Shown here: positions 36,982-64,000 of the stretch, piece by piece | How positions within the stretch are numbered: the first letter of the stretch is position 1 | Layout of the letters: each line of letters opens with the position of its first letter | NCBI RefSeq assembly: GCF_037392515.1 | Contig: NC_090291.1 | Coordinates: 12,022,001-12,086,000 of the forward strand | Source of the DNA: Haliotis asinina | Taxonomy: Eukaryota > Mollusca > Gastropoda > Lepetellida > Haliotidae | Length of the DNA: 64,000 nucleotides | Reading direction: 5' to 3' | Notes under the pieces: generated by a model | Database searches by the model: none | Told to the model about the DNA's origin: nothing | The model's input: only the letters and a program-made list of their open reading frames with translations | Translations under genes and position numbers: made by a program

Positions 36982-37257
36982 ACATATGTTGCATTTGACC
37001 ACTTTCTAAATGGCATCGTGTAATCACACCTTCACAGGGCCCCCCCCAGGCCCCGTACAGCCAAGAGCAAGAAACTCTGGTCATGTATAAATTGTAAATA
37101 ACCATTCCAATGTCAAATGCAGGCTTCCCACAATTCACAATGATAACAGGATCTGGATTATGACATTTCACTGTACATCAGTTGTGTTTGTTAACATGAT
37201 CTGATAAGAAGCAAGGTGTGCAATATATCCCTATAAGGAATTCACATCTGTTTCAAA

Positions 37258-37490
37258 TTCCACTTGGAAATTACCATTGTTGTTCATTTCCACTTTGGAA
37301 TTCCCATTGGTTTTTCATTTCACTTACGAATTAGAACTGGCGTTTATTTCTACTTGGGAATTCGCACTGCTTGTTAATTCTACTTTGGAATTCCTATTGC
37401 TTTTTTGTTTGGGAACTGCCATGAGTTTTCATTTCCATTTGGGAATTCACATTGGTTGTTAATTCCACTTGGGAATTCCTGTGGTCCTGT
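37258..37490 (+). repeat. Degenerate ~30-bp minisatellite
   Basis: About eight units of the form cacttgggaattcacattgg plus ttgttaatt. Lies just past the GARRE1-like stop, in its likely 3' UTR or flank. Confidence 0.8.
37343..37348 (-). promoter_or_regulatory. Candidate poly(A) signal for GARRE1-like gene
   Basis: AATAAA on the minus strand about 360 nt after the stop codon. It lies inside a degenerate minisatellite, so it may be incidental. Confidence 0.35.
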
Positions 37491-37709
37491 GATAAATACT
37501 CAACCACATATGGCTATGTCAGTCTTAGTGCAAGAGCCAGTCCAGTGCTAGGAAGGAGATCCAGAAGGATCTTGACTTGGGTCGAGGACAATTACCACTT
37601 TGAAAAACATAAGCAAAGGTATTGTGCTTACAAATACAGAAACATGACACAGAGTTTGAAGCATGATCTGGGTTGTTAGTCAGACCAAAGGGAAAAAACT
37701 CTTCACAGT

Positions 37710-37970
37710 TCACCACCTGGGTGTCCTGTGAACAGAACTGCAAATATGTTGGTGCACAGGTGAAGAAGAAGACCGCTCACCAAGAGGAGGAGGTCCAGCC
37801 GGCCACATACTGCGAGATGACATTGGGTCACTCCACTGCATCTGGACGGGTCTGTGGGGGAACTGACTGTTGTCCGGAGGCTCCAGATGCTCCACACCGG
37901 AGCTGAGATACAGGTTAGAGTGGCTCCATTGCTGTTTGGGAGGCCAGGTGTGCATGGAAGATGAAGCATC
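37710..37970 (-). CDS. GARRE1: GARRE1-like terminal exon
   Basis: Residues 658-743 and stop TGA. DASSSMHTWPPKQQW opens the exon, followed by QMQWSDPM and SMWPAGPPP. The order TWPP, QW, then a Pro-rich C-terminus parallels the human C-terminus. Acceptor atttcag. The natural stop lies in the same exon. Confidence 0.82.
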   Translation of the reverse strand, partial: DASSSMHTWPPKQQWSHSNLYLSSGVEHLEPPDNSQFPHRPVQMQWSDPMSSRSMWPAGPPPLGERSSSSPVHQHICSSVHRTPRW

Positions 37971-40900
37971 CTGAAATATCCATTCAAAAACAGCGTCATG
38001 AAAGGCAAGGCGAACACACACCTTGATGTGATTTTACATGAACAGGTAACACTGAGAAGCTTAACAGGCAGTATTTGGGATTACACATTTTCAGGAATGA
38101 ATAGATTCAGAACATCTTTTGGTTGAGTTCTGGGATTTGTACCTCAGATAAAGGTACCAAAGATCCAAAACACATGGACATGCATACAAAGTTTTTCACG
38201 GAGCACTGGGAAAGGAAATGTTTGTTTATTGCCAGCAATCAGCAATCTTGCAGCTGTATGATGGTGGTCTGTAAATAATCCAGTACATAATCTCATACCA
38301 AAATCTGGTGACTGACATCATGAGCACCAATCTGTTCAAAAGGGAAACAATCACATATGTCAACCAAGCCAGTAAGCCTACCACCTGACCCCATTAGTTG
38401 GCTCTTACAAGAAGCATAGGTTGCTGAAGACCAATTTTAACCGGGATCTTATCGGGCTGTGAGGCATACATACATGAGGGTCAGGTGCCATAGCCCCTTG
38501 GTAGTTTTGGGTGCCCCGCCTTCTGTCACAATCCTCATCACTGCTGTCCTCTCTGCAAATAAACAATATGTCCATTGTTCCATTTTTTCATCATTTCATG
38601 TCATACCATAAAAAAAACCCAGAATCACTTCCTGGTGTAGCTGACCTAGATATTAATTTCAGTATTCTCATATTTCAAAGGGCCCTGTTACCAGAACATC
38701 GTCACATTACTCTTTGAGGCCTCATGCACACCTAAATAAAAGCTAAACTTCATACTGTGGGATTATTCAACACAAGTTAGTTTGAGATGAAAAGCTATCA
38801 CAGACAATTTTTCCTGATCGATCAATAGGGTGTCATGGAATGACCTAAATCACATTTGTCTATCCTATTGTCACCTCTGTTGAAAGAAGGAAGTTGGTGA
38901 GGGACTACCCTGCCTCTACTATTAGAATGGGGAACATTGAGCAACAGTTATGACGGACTATCCTACCTCTAGTATTACAAAGGGAACATTGAGCAACTGT
39001 TATGACAGACTATCCTACCTCTAGTATCTAGTATTACAAAGGGGAACATTGAGCAACTGTTATGACGGACTATCCTACCTCTAGTATTACAAAGGGGAAC
39101 ATTGAGCAACTGTTATGACGGATTATCCTACCTCTAGTATTACAAAGGGGAACATTGAGCAACTGTTGTGACAGACTATCCTACCTCTAGTATTACAAAG
39201 GGGAACATTGAGCAACTGTTGTGACGGACTATCCTACCTCTAGTATTACAAAGGGGAACATTGAGCAACTGTTGTGACGGACTATCCTACCTCTAGTATT
39301 ACAAAGGGGAACATTGAGCAACTGTTGTGACAGACTATCCTACCTCTAGTATTACAAAGGGGAACATTGAGCAACTGTTATGATGGACTATCCTACCTCT
39401 AGTATTACAAAGGGGAACATTGAGCAACTGTTATGACGGACTATCCTACCTCTAGTATTACAAAGGGGAACATTGAGCAACTGTTATGACAGACTATCCT
39501 ACCTCTAGTATTACAAAGGGGAACATTGAGCAACTGTTGTGACAGACTATCCTACCTCTAGTATTACAAAGGGGAACATTGAGCAACTGTTGTGACAGAC
39601 TATCCTACCTCTAGTATTACAAAGGGGAACTCTAAGTAAGTGTTGTAATGAACTATCAAACCTCCAGAATTAAGATGGGGAATGCTGAGGAATGTTTGGG
39701 GGAACTCCAAGTAGGACTACTCACTTGGAGTCGATGGCCTGCACCAGGTCCCGACCGACAGCGTAGAACTGTTCCCCACTGGACGAATCATCACTGAGGT
39801 CACTCGAGTCCTGGACACCGGACCAGCTGCTGTTCATTGTGTCAGACCTAAAACGTGGAAGTTGCCTCCACAATTACTGTCTACAAGGCCACTGCAGAAA
39901 TTACTTCTTGTTTTGTATGACTTGCATGAATTAGAATGGAATAATCACATGTTTTTTCTCCAACAAAACCAGACAATAAGAACCATTCTCAAGAACCAGT
40001 GATGTGTAACTTGTCCACTGACTGTACTGTTGGATAATATCACTTAAAGTCTAGAAATATATAGAGCAAAATAATCATAACATCATAATGAAAATGTGGA
40101 GGAAGAAAGTGAATAGGTGGAATGGACAAGCTTTGGTTGTGATGCCAAAGACCTGGGTTTGATTCCCCACATTGATACAATGTGTGAAGCCCATCGTGTA
40201 AAGCCCATCTCTGGTGTCCCCCACTGTGATATTGCGGGAGTTTTCTAAAAGTTGCGTAAAACAAAACTCACTCACTCATTTCCTGAATGATACTGACCCT
40301 TAAATAGTTACCAGACAATCTAGTGACTGATATTATGACCAACGTTCCATACTGTCGATGGATGGCACACTGTGAACCTAATGACATAGCTTCAACTCCT
40401 GTTCCATGAAGTCAGCACTGACATGGAGTGCTGGAACTATTACAGGTTGTTGTCACAAGGAAAACTCTTACGACAGGGGTGGTGGGGTGGCCTAGTGGTT
40501 AAAGCATTAACTCATCAAATGGAACACCAGGGTTCAATTCCACACATGGGTACAATGTGTGAAGCCCATTTTTGGTGTCCCCTGCTGTGATATTACGGGA
40601 ATATTGCTAGAAGTGACGTTAAATGAAAGTCATTCACTTATCAAAAGTTTAATAAATGCACGTACCCTCCATGGGTGTTCATGGTTGGCCAAGTTCCACT
40701 GCCAGGGAAACACCACTGAGACGAGGACATAATTGGCCCGGGTCCAGGGCCGGCAGCTATGTATCCTGGGTTCGGACGATATGGCATGTGCATCTCCTGT
40801 GAGCATTGACGCATGTGCATGGTTGCATCCCGTGAGGGATCCCTCATTTGCTGCTGTGGGAATGACTGAACGGCAGGGAGACTAGCTCTATGCTGGTGAG

Positions 40901-43900
40901 GCCAGGTGTTTCCACGGACACCAGACAGATCCAGGCATCCTTCTGAGCGTCGGTGCATCTGGTACTTTGGATGCTTCATCTCTTCAACGTTAGAGTCGGA
41001 GGCAGGACTTGGCATGCGATATATCTGGGGCACTGTCAGCTGAACTTGACCTTGAACCTGGTTCTCAGGGATGGCTTGCATAGGTGAGTTAGAACAGTTG
41101 ACGCCAGACAGCAGGTTGATGACACTCTCCAGCTCTTCCTCTGAAGCCAACTGACAGTTCACCTGCATTAGGCCCACACCTGAAAAAACAGTGAAATACA
41201 AACACTTGTCTCAGTTTACATTAAACTATCCAAAGATCAGCCAGTTGTGATTCAGTGTCGCACATATTAATGCTGACTGGAGATAAGCTGGCACGAAATC
41301 CTTATCTCAATTTCTGAATGGGACATCGGGAACATGAACAGAAACCCTTACCTACCTACCTCACAGGAAGTGAAAGTAAAAACAATCTGACACAAACTTC
41401 TTAAAGGTGTTAAGATGACCTCCAACATCAAGACAGTGTTCATGTATTGTGTCTTATCCTCAAACAAATAAGACAGATAAGCTAATGGTCCAAAGGAAGT
41501 CTTCAACCTGCCGGCCCCAGTTTCCAACTGTATATATAACAATGACTTTCACCGAAGCTGTCATATGTGACATGTCACACTTGTTCACTGTTCAATGCCA
41601 GTTATAAGAAATGCTAAATTTAAAATATGTGATTAATTTTCCTTTGATGTATCCCCAGAATTAATTGTACTTGCTTAACTGGACCTCGCGCTTCTGGACC
41701 CAGATGGCAAATTTTCAAACCATCCCCATAGATTTCCATTGAAAAATGATTCAGTTAACCAGACAAAGAGATCGGTGCAACATGCATGTGTATGTGTCAT
41801 GTCAATACCGTTTACCGCACGATTATGTGATTTCATTCTCAATCTATGGGAAGGCATTTGGTGTGAATTGATTAATTAGTCATCAAAACACTAGTGACGT
41901 GTGTCACTCATGTTGTTCATTAGGATTTGGCACGTGTGAGAACATCTCATCAGTAAAGGAAACACATGTAGGATTAAGGGAAACTACAAATTAGTACAAT
42001 GTAATTGTACTGTATATAACACTTATAAATCGACCTCTGCTGTCTGTCGTGATGCAAGTTAAAAATAGCCTGCCACATGATATTGATACGCATACGAGAT
42101 TTTTTTTTGCTTTCACTTAATTTTCACGTTTTGGTTGTTTGATCCAGTTAACCAGACGTCTCAGTATCCGGACAATTTTCGAGTGAAACCAAAACGTCTG
42201 TATAAACGGGGTTCGACTGTACATTATTAGAAGTAATGTAAATAATTTTTAATCCCTAATTTCCCTGCAAGGGAATTTGGTACTAGTTTACAGTCATCCT
42301 GAACTAGTCAGTTGTCTTCAATGTCAAGGTCATTTAAAGAGTCGGTTCATTTATGTTAAAGACAATACCCCTCATGCTATTCCCCCTCTTCCTTGCCATC
42401 TGGTTTGAAGTTTCACGTTTTCAGTCATTATAATCAATATTACTCATAAAAATATTAGCTTGCTATGTGTCTGAAAGATTTAACATTGCTTTGTGATATG
42501 TGGCCTAAAATGTTAACTGGAGGTACAATACCTGGTGGGGGTTGAAGCCCTTGTATGTGTAAGTTTCGTGGATCAACCACTGGATTCATATGAGAGTGAT
42601 GAGCAGGCTCCAGGCCCATCAGATGGGGTTTCAAAAGACTGCCTGCAGCCAACTTGGGATCACATGATTCAGGCAGCCCAATCAGTTCGACTAACGGTTG
42701 GCCTTGACCTGTAGCACTTGGATGATGACCTTGACCTATGGTATTTGGAACATGACCTTGACTCATGAGAGCTAACTTTGATAAACCAAGACTTGAATTG
42801 TCAAGCCTTGGGTGACCTTGAACAGAGGCTTCCAGTTTCCTGTGCCCGTGAGCAGGTCCATCAAGGTCAAGGCCAAGAAGATTAGCTTGTGGAACTTCTT
42901 TTGAGGCAGAGATTTGTTCTGTGTGTGCTACTGCTTGATCTTGCCCCCTTTGTAGTGACTCGGAGCTGCCTGCAGTCTGAGTCGAGTCCAGCTCATCCTT
43001 AGTCGCGCAGCCTGCTGCATCAGATCCAACATCTACATAAAAGGCACTTTTACCTTCTTCTGGTGAAGGTTTTCGATCAAACAGAGAAAGCAACGACGAC
43101 TTAAATGTTTGTTTGGCTAAAGGTTTTGGTGAATCTGGACCTTTCATGGCTTTCTTAGTCTTGGGACTCCCTTTGGGTGATTGGGATGGACTGCTGCCAT
43201 TCTTGAGATGGATTTTGTTCTGTGATTTGTCCATATTAGTGGTAAGCAAAGCCATAAAGTGTTCAGTTATCTCCCCTTGATTTTGGATTCCTTTTGACAT
43301 GCTTAGTTTCTGAACCAGATCCATCATCCTGTCACTGCAAAGCTTGTGGTATGTTTGCTGGGTTTTCAAGAACACCAATAACACCTTACACAAGGTCTGA
43401 AAAACACATAAAAAATGTTTTAAATAAATACTTCAGAAAGTTCATGTTCTTCAACCCCACAGACAGCAATATTCTAGCTGTCACTGTGGTTTAGAAACAA
43501 AAAGTCCAGATGGACCAGATGGACCAGTGATTAAAGTTTATGAACAACTGATGACTGTGACGTACAAAGACATAACATGTGATGGACCCCCATGTCATTC
43601 CCTCTCGAGTCAGCTCATATGTTTTTTCGTTTAATGCACAATTCCAGGTATAGGACGCATGTTGGACATGCAGCTTCAGCTGAAAAACCATTAAATATAA
43701 TCCTGCTTGACAAAAGTACATACTACGCATGTCACCTCTCCATCATATAATTAAGAAAAACATTGTAAAGTTATTGGTTCAACAAATTTCATGTGGGCCT
43801 TTTTCCCAGAGCTCAAGAGACAGGATGCTTTAATTGTTCCCCACTGTATTTGTACCCAGTCAACATGGTCAAGTTGGTTCCACAGTGATTGAATTAATCA

Positions 43901-44529
43901 TGTTAATTAGGGTGAAGCGCTTCAGTTAGCATGGTTAGTACTGTGGAGTGCACTGTCTCATGAACAAGAGTTGATAGGCCGTCTTGCGTACATGTTACAT
44001 CTCGGACTGGTTATATTTGGGATTACACTTTCTCTATAAAGAACATATTCTGTAATTTTTTGGGCTTGAATCCCATATCATAATGCATATCATACATAAC
44101 TTGTATTCAGACTGATATCAAGAGTGTTGTTCACTTTACCTGAGCATATTCAGCAGACAGATCATCTGCTGTGGTATCCTCCATCTTTGCTTTCAAGTCA
44201 TATAGAGCAGAGCTCATGTCCTGTAACTGTCGAGACACAAATGCAGTCTGATCACAGGCATAGACATCCCTGAATGCAACACCACAATCCTCAGCAATGC
44301 TCTGGTGTTGTGTCTCCTTTAGTGCCTTTGTCAGTGACTCCGTCAGGTGAGTCCCAGCTCCATCTAAATTCTTGACAGCATTTTTAAACTCTTCAACACT
44401 CTCAAAACATTCCTGTACTTCTTTGCTCAAATGATCGTTACTACCATTATCGATATGAAAGACTGATCTAGTTTCAGACCCCACAGCAGGCCGGCTACTG
44501 GGGAAAAGATGTTTCTTCAAATTTTCCAT
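37710..44529 (-). CDS. GARRE1: GARRE1/KIAA0355-like gene, six coding exons
   Basis: Six exons with GT-AG introns and matching phases encode 743 residues plus stop. The mammalian protein (about 1070 residues) is a RAC1/RHOG effector associated with P-bodies and the CCR4-NOT complex; that role is carried over by homology only. Residues 1 to about 165 are helical and match the start of the DUF4745-type domain. Residues 180-418 are low-complexity, Ser/Pro/Gly/His-rich. EEELESVINLLSG (432-444), NTWP (509-512), SSWSGVQDSSDLSDD (596-610) and TWPPKQQW (665-672) occur in the same order as similar motifs in human GARRE1. The central part of the human domain between the helical start and the Ser-rich linker appears to be absent. 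A TAA stands directly before the ATG in frame. It is divergent from GPI, and human GARRE1 also neighbours GPI. The homology is recalled, not searched. Confidence 0.85.
38219..38458 (-). mobile_element. Family B repeat in GARRE1-like intron 5
   Basis: ggtggtctgtaaataatcca, catatgtcaaccaagccagt, taagaccaatttt-like end aaccgggatcttatcgggct. Ends about 15 bp before exon 5, in sense orientation. Confidence 0.78.
38474..38552 (-). CDS. GARRE1: GARRE1-like exon 5
   Basis: Residues 631-657, KEDSSDEDCDRRRGTQNY and on; short, charged exon. It was found by requiring a phase-2 acceptor after exon 4: acceptor tttgcag, donor CAT/gtatgt, phase 0 exit. Family similarity is weak, so the call rests on splice phase and position. 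Confidence 0.75.
38916..39632 (+). repeat. 53-bp minisatellite in GARRE1-like intron 4
   Basis: Thirteen to fourteen copies of a 53-bp unit (ctatcctacctctagtatta, caaaggggaacattgagcaa, ctgttatgacgga), with point variants such as ttatgac/ttgtgac. Confidence 0.95.
39725..39847 (-). CDS. GARRE1: GARRE1-like exon 4
   Basis: Residues 590-631: SDTMNSSWSGVQDSSDLSDD, then SSSGEQFYAVGRDLVQAIDS. It parallels the human SWSG/Ser-Asp-rich stretch followed by an aromatic and D-L-V-x-A-x segment, the strongest single match to the family. Acceptor gttttag, donor AA/gtgagt. Confidence 0.88.
40105..40277 (+). mobile_element. Family A SINE in GARRE1-like intron 3
   Basis: cctgggtttgattccccac B-box region and tail gcgtaaaacaaaactcactc. 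The block aagcccat is locally duplicated. Confidence 0.75.
40481..40640 (+). mobile_element. Family A SINE in GARRE1-like intron 3, second copy
   Basis: ggggtggcctagtggttaaa head, gggttcaattccacacatgg, tail gatattacgggaatattgct. Antisense to the gene and 26 bp from the exon 3 donor. Confidence 0.82.
40666..41179 (-). CDS. GARRE1: GARRE1-like exon 3
   Basis: Residues 419-590 (both ends split). Contains EEELESVINLLSG, matching a similar short helix followed by SP in human GARRE1, then NTWP and GTWPTMN. Rich in Met, Gln and Pro. Acceptor ttttcag, donor GG/gtacgt, phase 2. Confidence 0.87.
41667..42221. mobile_element. pogo/Tigger-like non-autonomous element in GARRE1-like intron 2
   Basis: Right end aacggggttcgactgta is, in reverse, a typical Tigger-type terminus starting TACAGTCGAACCCCG. 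The left end tacttgcttaactggacctc is a diverged counterpart, and ccagttaacc/ggttaactgg motifs occur inside. Boundaries are approximate. Confidence 0.4.
42532..43396 (-). CDS. GARRE1: GARRE1-like exon 2 (large)
   Basis: Residues 131-418 plus one base. Opens TLCKVLLVFLKTQQTYHKL after acceptor tttttcag, continuing the helical domain. It then becomes a long disordered stretch with SPSQSPKGSPKTKK and a His/Gly-rich region containing recurrent GHxP or GQG elements near 330-355. Donor CCAG/gtattg, phase 1. Confidence 0.85.
43995..44085 (-). repeat. Second copy of the Leu-tRNA-like SINE body
   Basis: atatttgggattacactttc and cttgaatccca match the body and B-box region of the 36.7-kb element; the tRNA head is lost. 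Lies in GARRE1-like intron 1. Confidence 0.5.
44140..44529 (-). CDS. GARRE1: GARRE1-like exon 1
   Basis: Residues 1-130, starting MENLKKHLFPSS and ending SAEYAQ; acidic and helix-prone, with regular hydrophobic spacing. Donor CAG/gtaaag, phase 0. A 5' UTR exon may exist further upstream, but I cannot place one. Confidence 0.85.
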
Positions 44530-45869
44530 TTATACAGACTCGTTCCTATGCTTGTTGCTATAAATCAACTGTACACAATGTTGTTTCTTGATGTGGAGAT
44601 AATATCAACATTGAATGAACAATGTCAAAAATATGTGTAAACTTTGTATAAACACGAAAACTGGTTTTGAAAATATGACAGATTAGCTTTTGATAGAATC
44701 AAGGAAGACACATCAGATTATTAATTCTTCTGTCCAGCAGGGATGGTACCAAAATAATTTGGAGTTATGGCAATAATTATATTGGTCAGCACTATATGTA
44801 TTAGACACAAACTTTTATACAGTTCCAGCTGTGATTGAAAGCACTGAACCAGCCAGTGCTATCAGACTGTTCTTCAGCAGTCATACTATGTCCCACTATA
44901 GCCAGATAGGGGATGCATCTTCACATGATGCAGCATGATGTAGCCCTATGGATACATCTTTACTGTTGTTGTGCTCACTATGAATACAATCTGCAAAAAA
45001 ATATAAACAATCAAGTTTCAAAATGTATCAGATGTAACACAACTTAATAATAATTAGACAGGCACTGACATGTATCATTGACATAATCACTTCAGTGATA
45101 TGGTAATCACCTTACAAAGTAATCTGACTTTACCTGCACATGAACAAAACAGTTTAATACGGTGTCGTTATGCAAGATATAAATCAGCTGAACCATATTC
45201 AATAATTAATAGGTGAGTCGTGCAAAGTACAGATAACAATACACAAATGCCAATGAAATAGTATTGCTCCAACATACAGACCCAAATATTGGTTTAACTT
45301 TGACGGTTGAGCGGACAAATGTTGTATGGATGAAATTATCCTGCAGTCCAAGTGGACATACTCGTCTCTTAAGTGAATACGGATATGGAAAGAATTTAGT
45401 CAGTGTATAATCTTGCTTGGGATGACACACCGTCAAATCCTGTTCTATACTGCTGCGAGAATGACGCACGACTCAGTCGATAGAACAAACTTCTGTTGTC
45501 GATATATTTGCACAGAGCATGATGATATTGCTTATCCCTGGCATTTTTCAGAGCAGACTAAGTAATGTATTTCGTGTGACGCACTAGCACAACACAGCTG
45601 TGGTATACAGAAATCAATAGAAACGCAATTTATACAAAGTCCTGACTCACGCGTTTTATCGATATCGCGAATTCATCACACGATTTCATGTCTGAACACA
45701 GATTACCAATATATCCCCAAATTGCTTAAATGTTGGACAGACATCATGTCGGGTTAATAATCTTCAAGAAATTGTTTCTGCAGAGGAAACTAGATAAAGG
45801 TGAACCATGATCGAATACATACATACGTTTTCAAATGGTAAACATTGGCATACATTTTCGTAAGCTGTC
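44530..45869. other. Intergenic region between divergent GARRE1-like and GPI genes
   Basis: About 1.4 kb between two start codons pointing away from each other. It should contain both 5' UTRs and a shared or paired promoter. The half near GPI is locally richer in CpG (for example cgcgttttatcgatatcgcg near 45652). No open frame here is convincing. Confidence 0.6.
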
Positions 45870-45965
45870 GACATTGAAACCGGAAGTCCACCCCCGCCCC
45901 GCATGAGACGGAAGTTGTACAAATGCTCAAGGACACGTTCAAAGTCAAGGTGAAGGTCGTAGAAA
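45870..45965 (+). promoter_or_regulatory. GPI proximal promoter/5' UTR
   Basis: Two ETS-like sites (ACCGGAAGT at 45879 and ACGGAAGT at 45908) flank a CCCCGCCCC GC box at 45892, 60-90 bp upstream of the GPI start codon. I see no TATA box close by. The arrangement is typical of a TATA-less housekeeping promoter. The transcription start cannot be fixed from sequence. Confidence 0.6.
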
Positions 45966-63971
<18,006 letters not shown>

Positions 63972-64000
63972 GTGAGGGCTGCTTGTGTTACAGCATGCTG

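Noticed and set aside
38916-39632. Regular repeats resembling a CRISPR array
   Set aside because: The units are contiguous with no unique spacers, in an intron of an animal gene.

Overview
The window is animal (metazoan) nuclear DNA, most likely from a vetigastropod mollusc close to abalone (Haliotis). Coding exons are short and scattered, introns follow GT-AG, and well over nine tenths of the sequence is AT-rich and non-coding. It carries many copies of two short dispersed repeats that I associate with Haliotis sequence. Family A is a tRNA-derived SINE with a near-consensus pol III B box. Family B has one end reading like ttacgccgcactcagcaatat and the other reading like cccatgcttgtcgtaagagg. 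The genus assignment is inference from these repeats; the metazoan assignment follows directly from gene structure. I see no bacterial, viral, CRISPR or plasmid content.

Genes lie mainly in the right half. On the plus strand from 45966 to the window end are the first 13 coding exons of glucose-6-phosphate isomerase (GPI). They give 427 residues in one open frame, ending before the C-terminal part that carries the catalytic lysine. Head-to-head with it on the minus strand (44529 down to 37710) is a six-exon gene of 743 codons that I identify as a compact relative of GARRE1 (KIAA0355), whose human orthologue is also the neighbour of GPI. About 1.4 kb separates the two start codons. The GPI side has two ETS-like sites and a GC box and no clear TATA box.

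The left half (1 to about 37 kb) holds no gene I can name. A 151-codon open frame at 14322-14777 lies downstream of a locally CpG-containing stretch. A shorter frame at 17360-17674 follows a good TATA box. Both are plausible, unproven genes.

The rest is a dense repeat landscape: family A and B copies, a leucine-tRNA-like SINE, several foldback or MITE-like elements (about 1.6, 4.4-4.9, 9.1, 12.2, 13.2, 19.0, 31.3 and 60.2 kb), a decayed DD34D mariner flanked by TA at 62.7-63.7 kb, and tandem arrays with units from 4 to about 175 bp. Many of the arrays sit inside introns of the two genes. The most unusual non-genic signals are several dispersed perfect copies of the 14-bp RFX X-box palindrome and a 132-bp higher-order satellite that carries two perfect CRE octamers per unit. 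I found no convincing new multi-gene system in the window.
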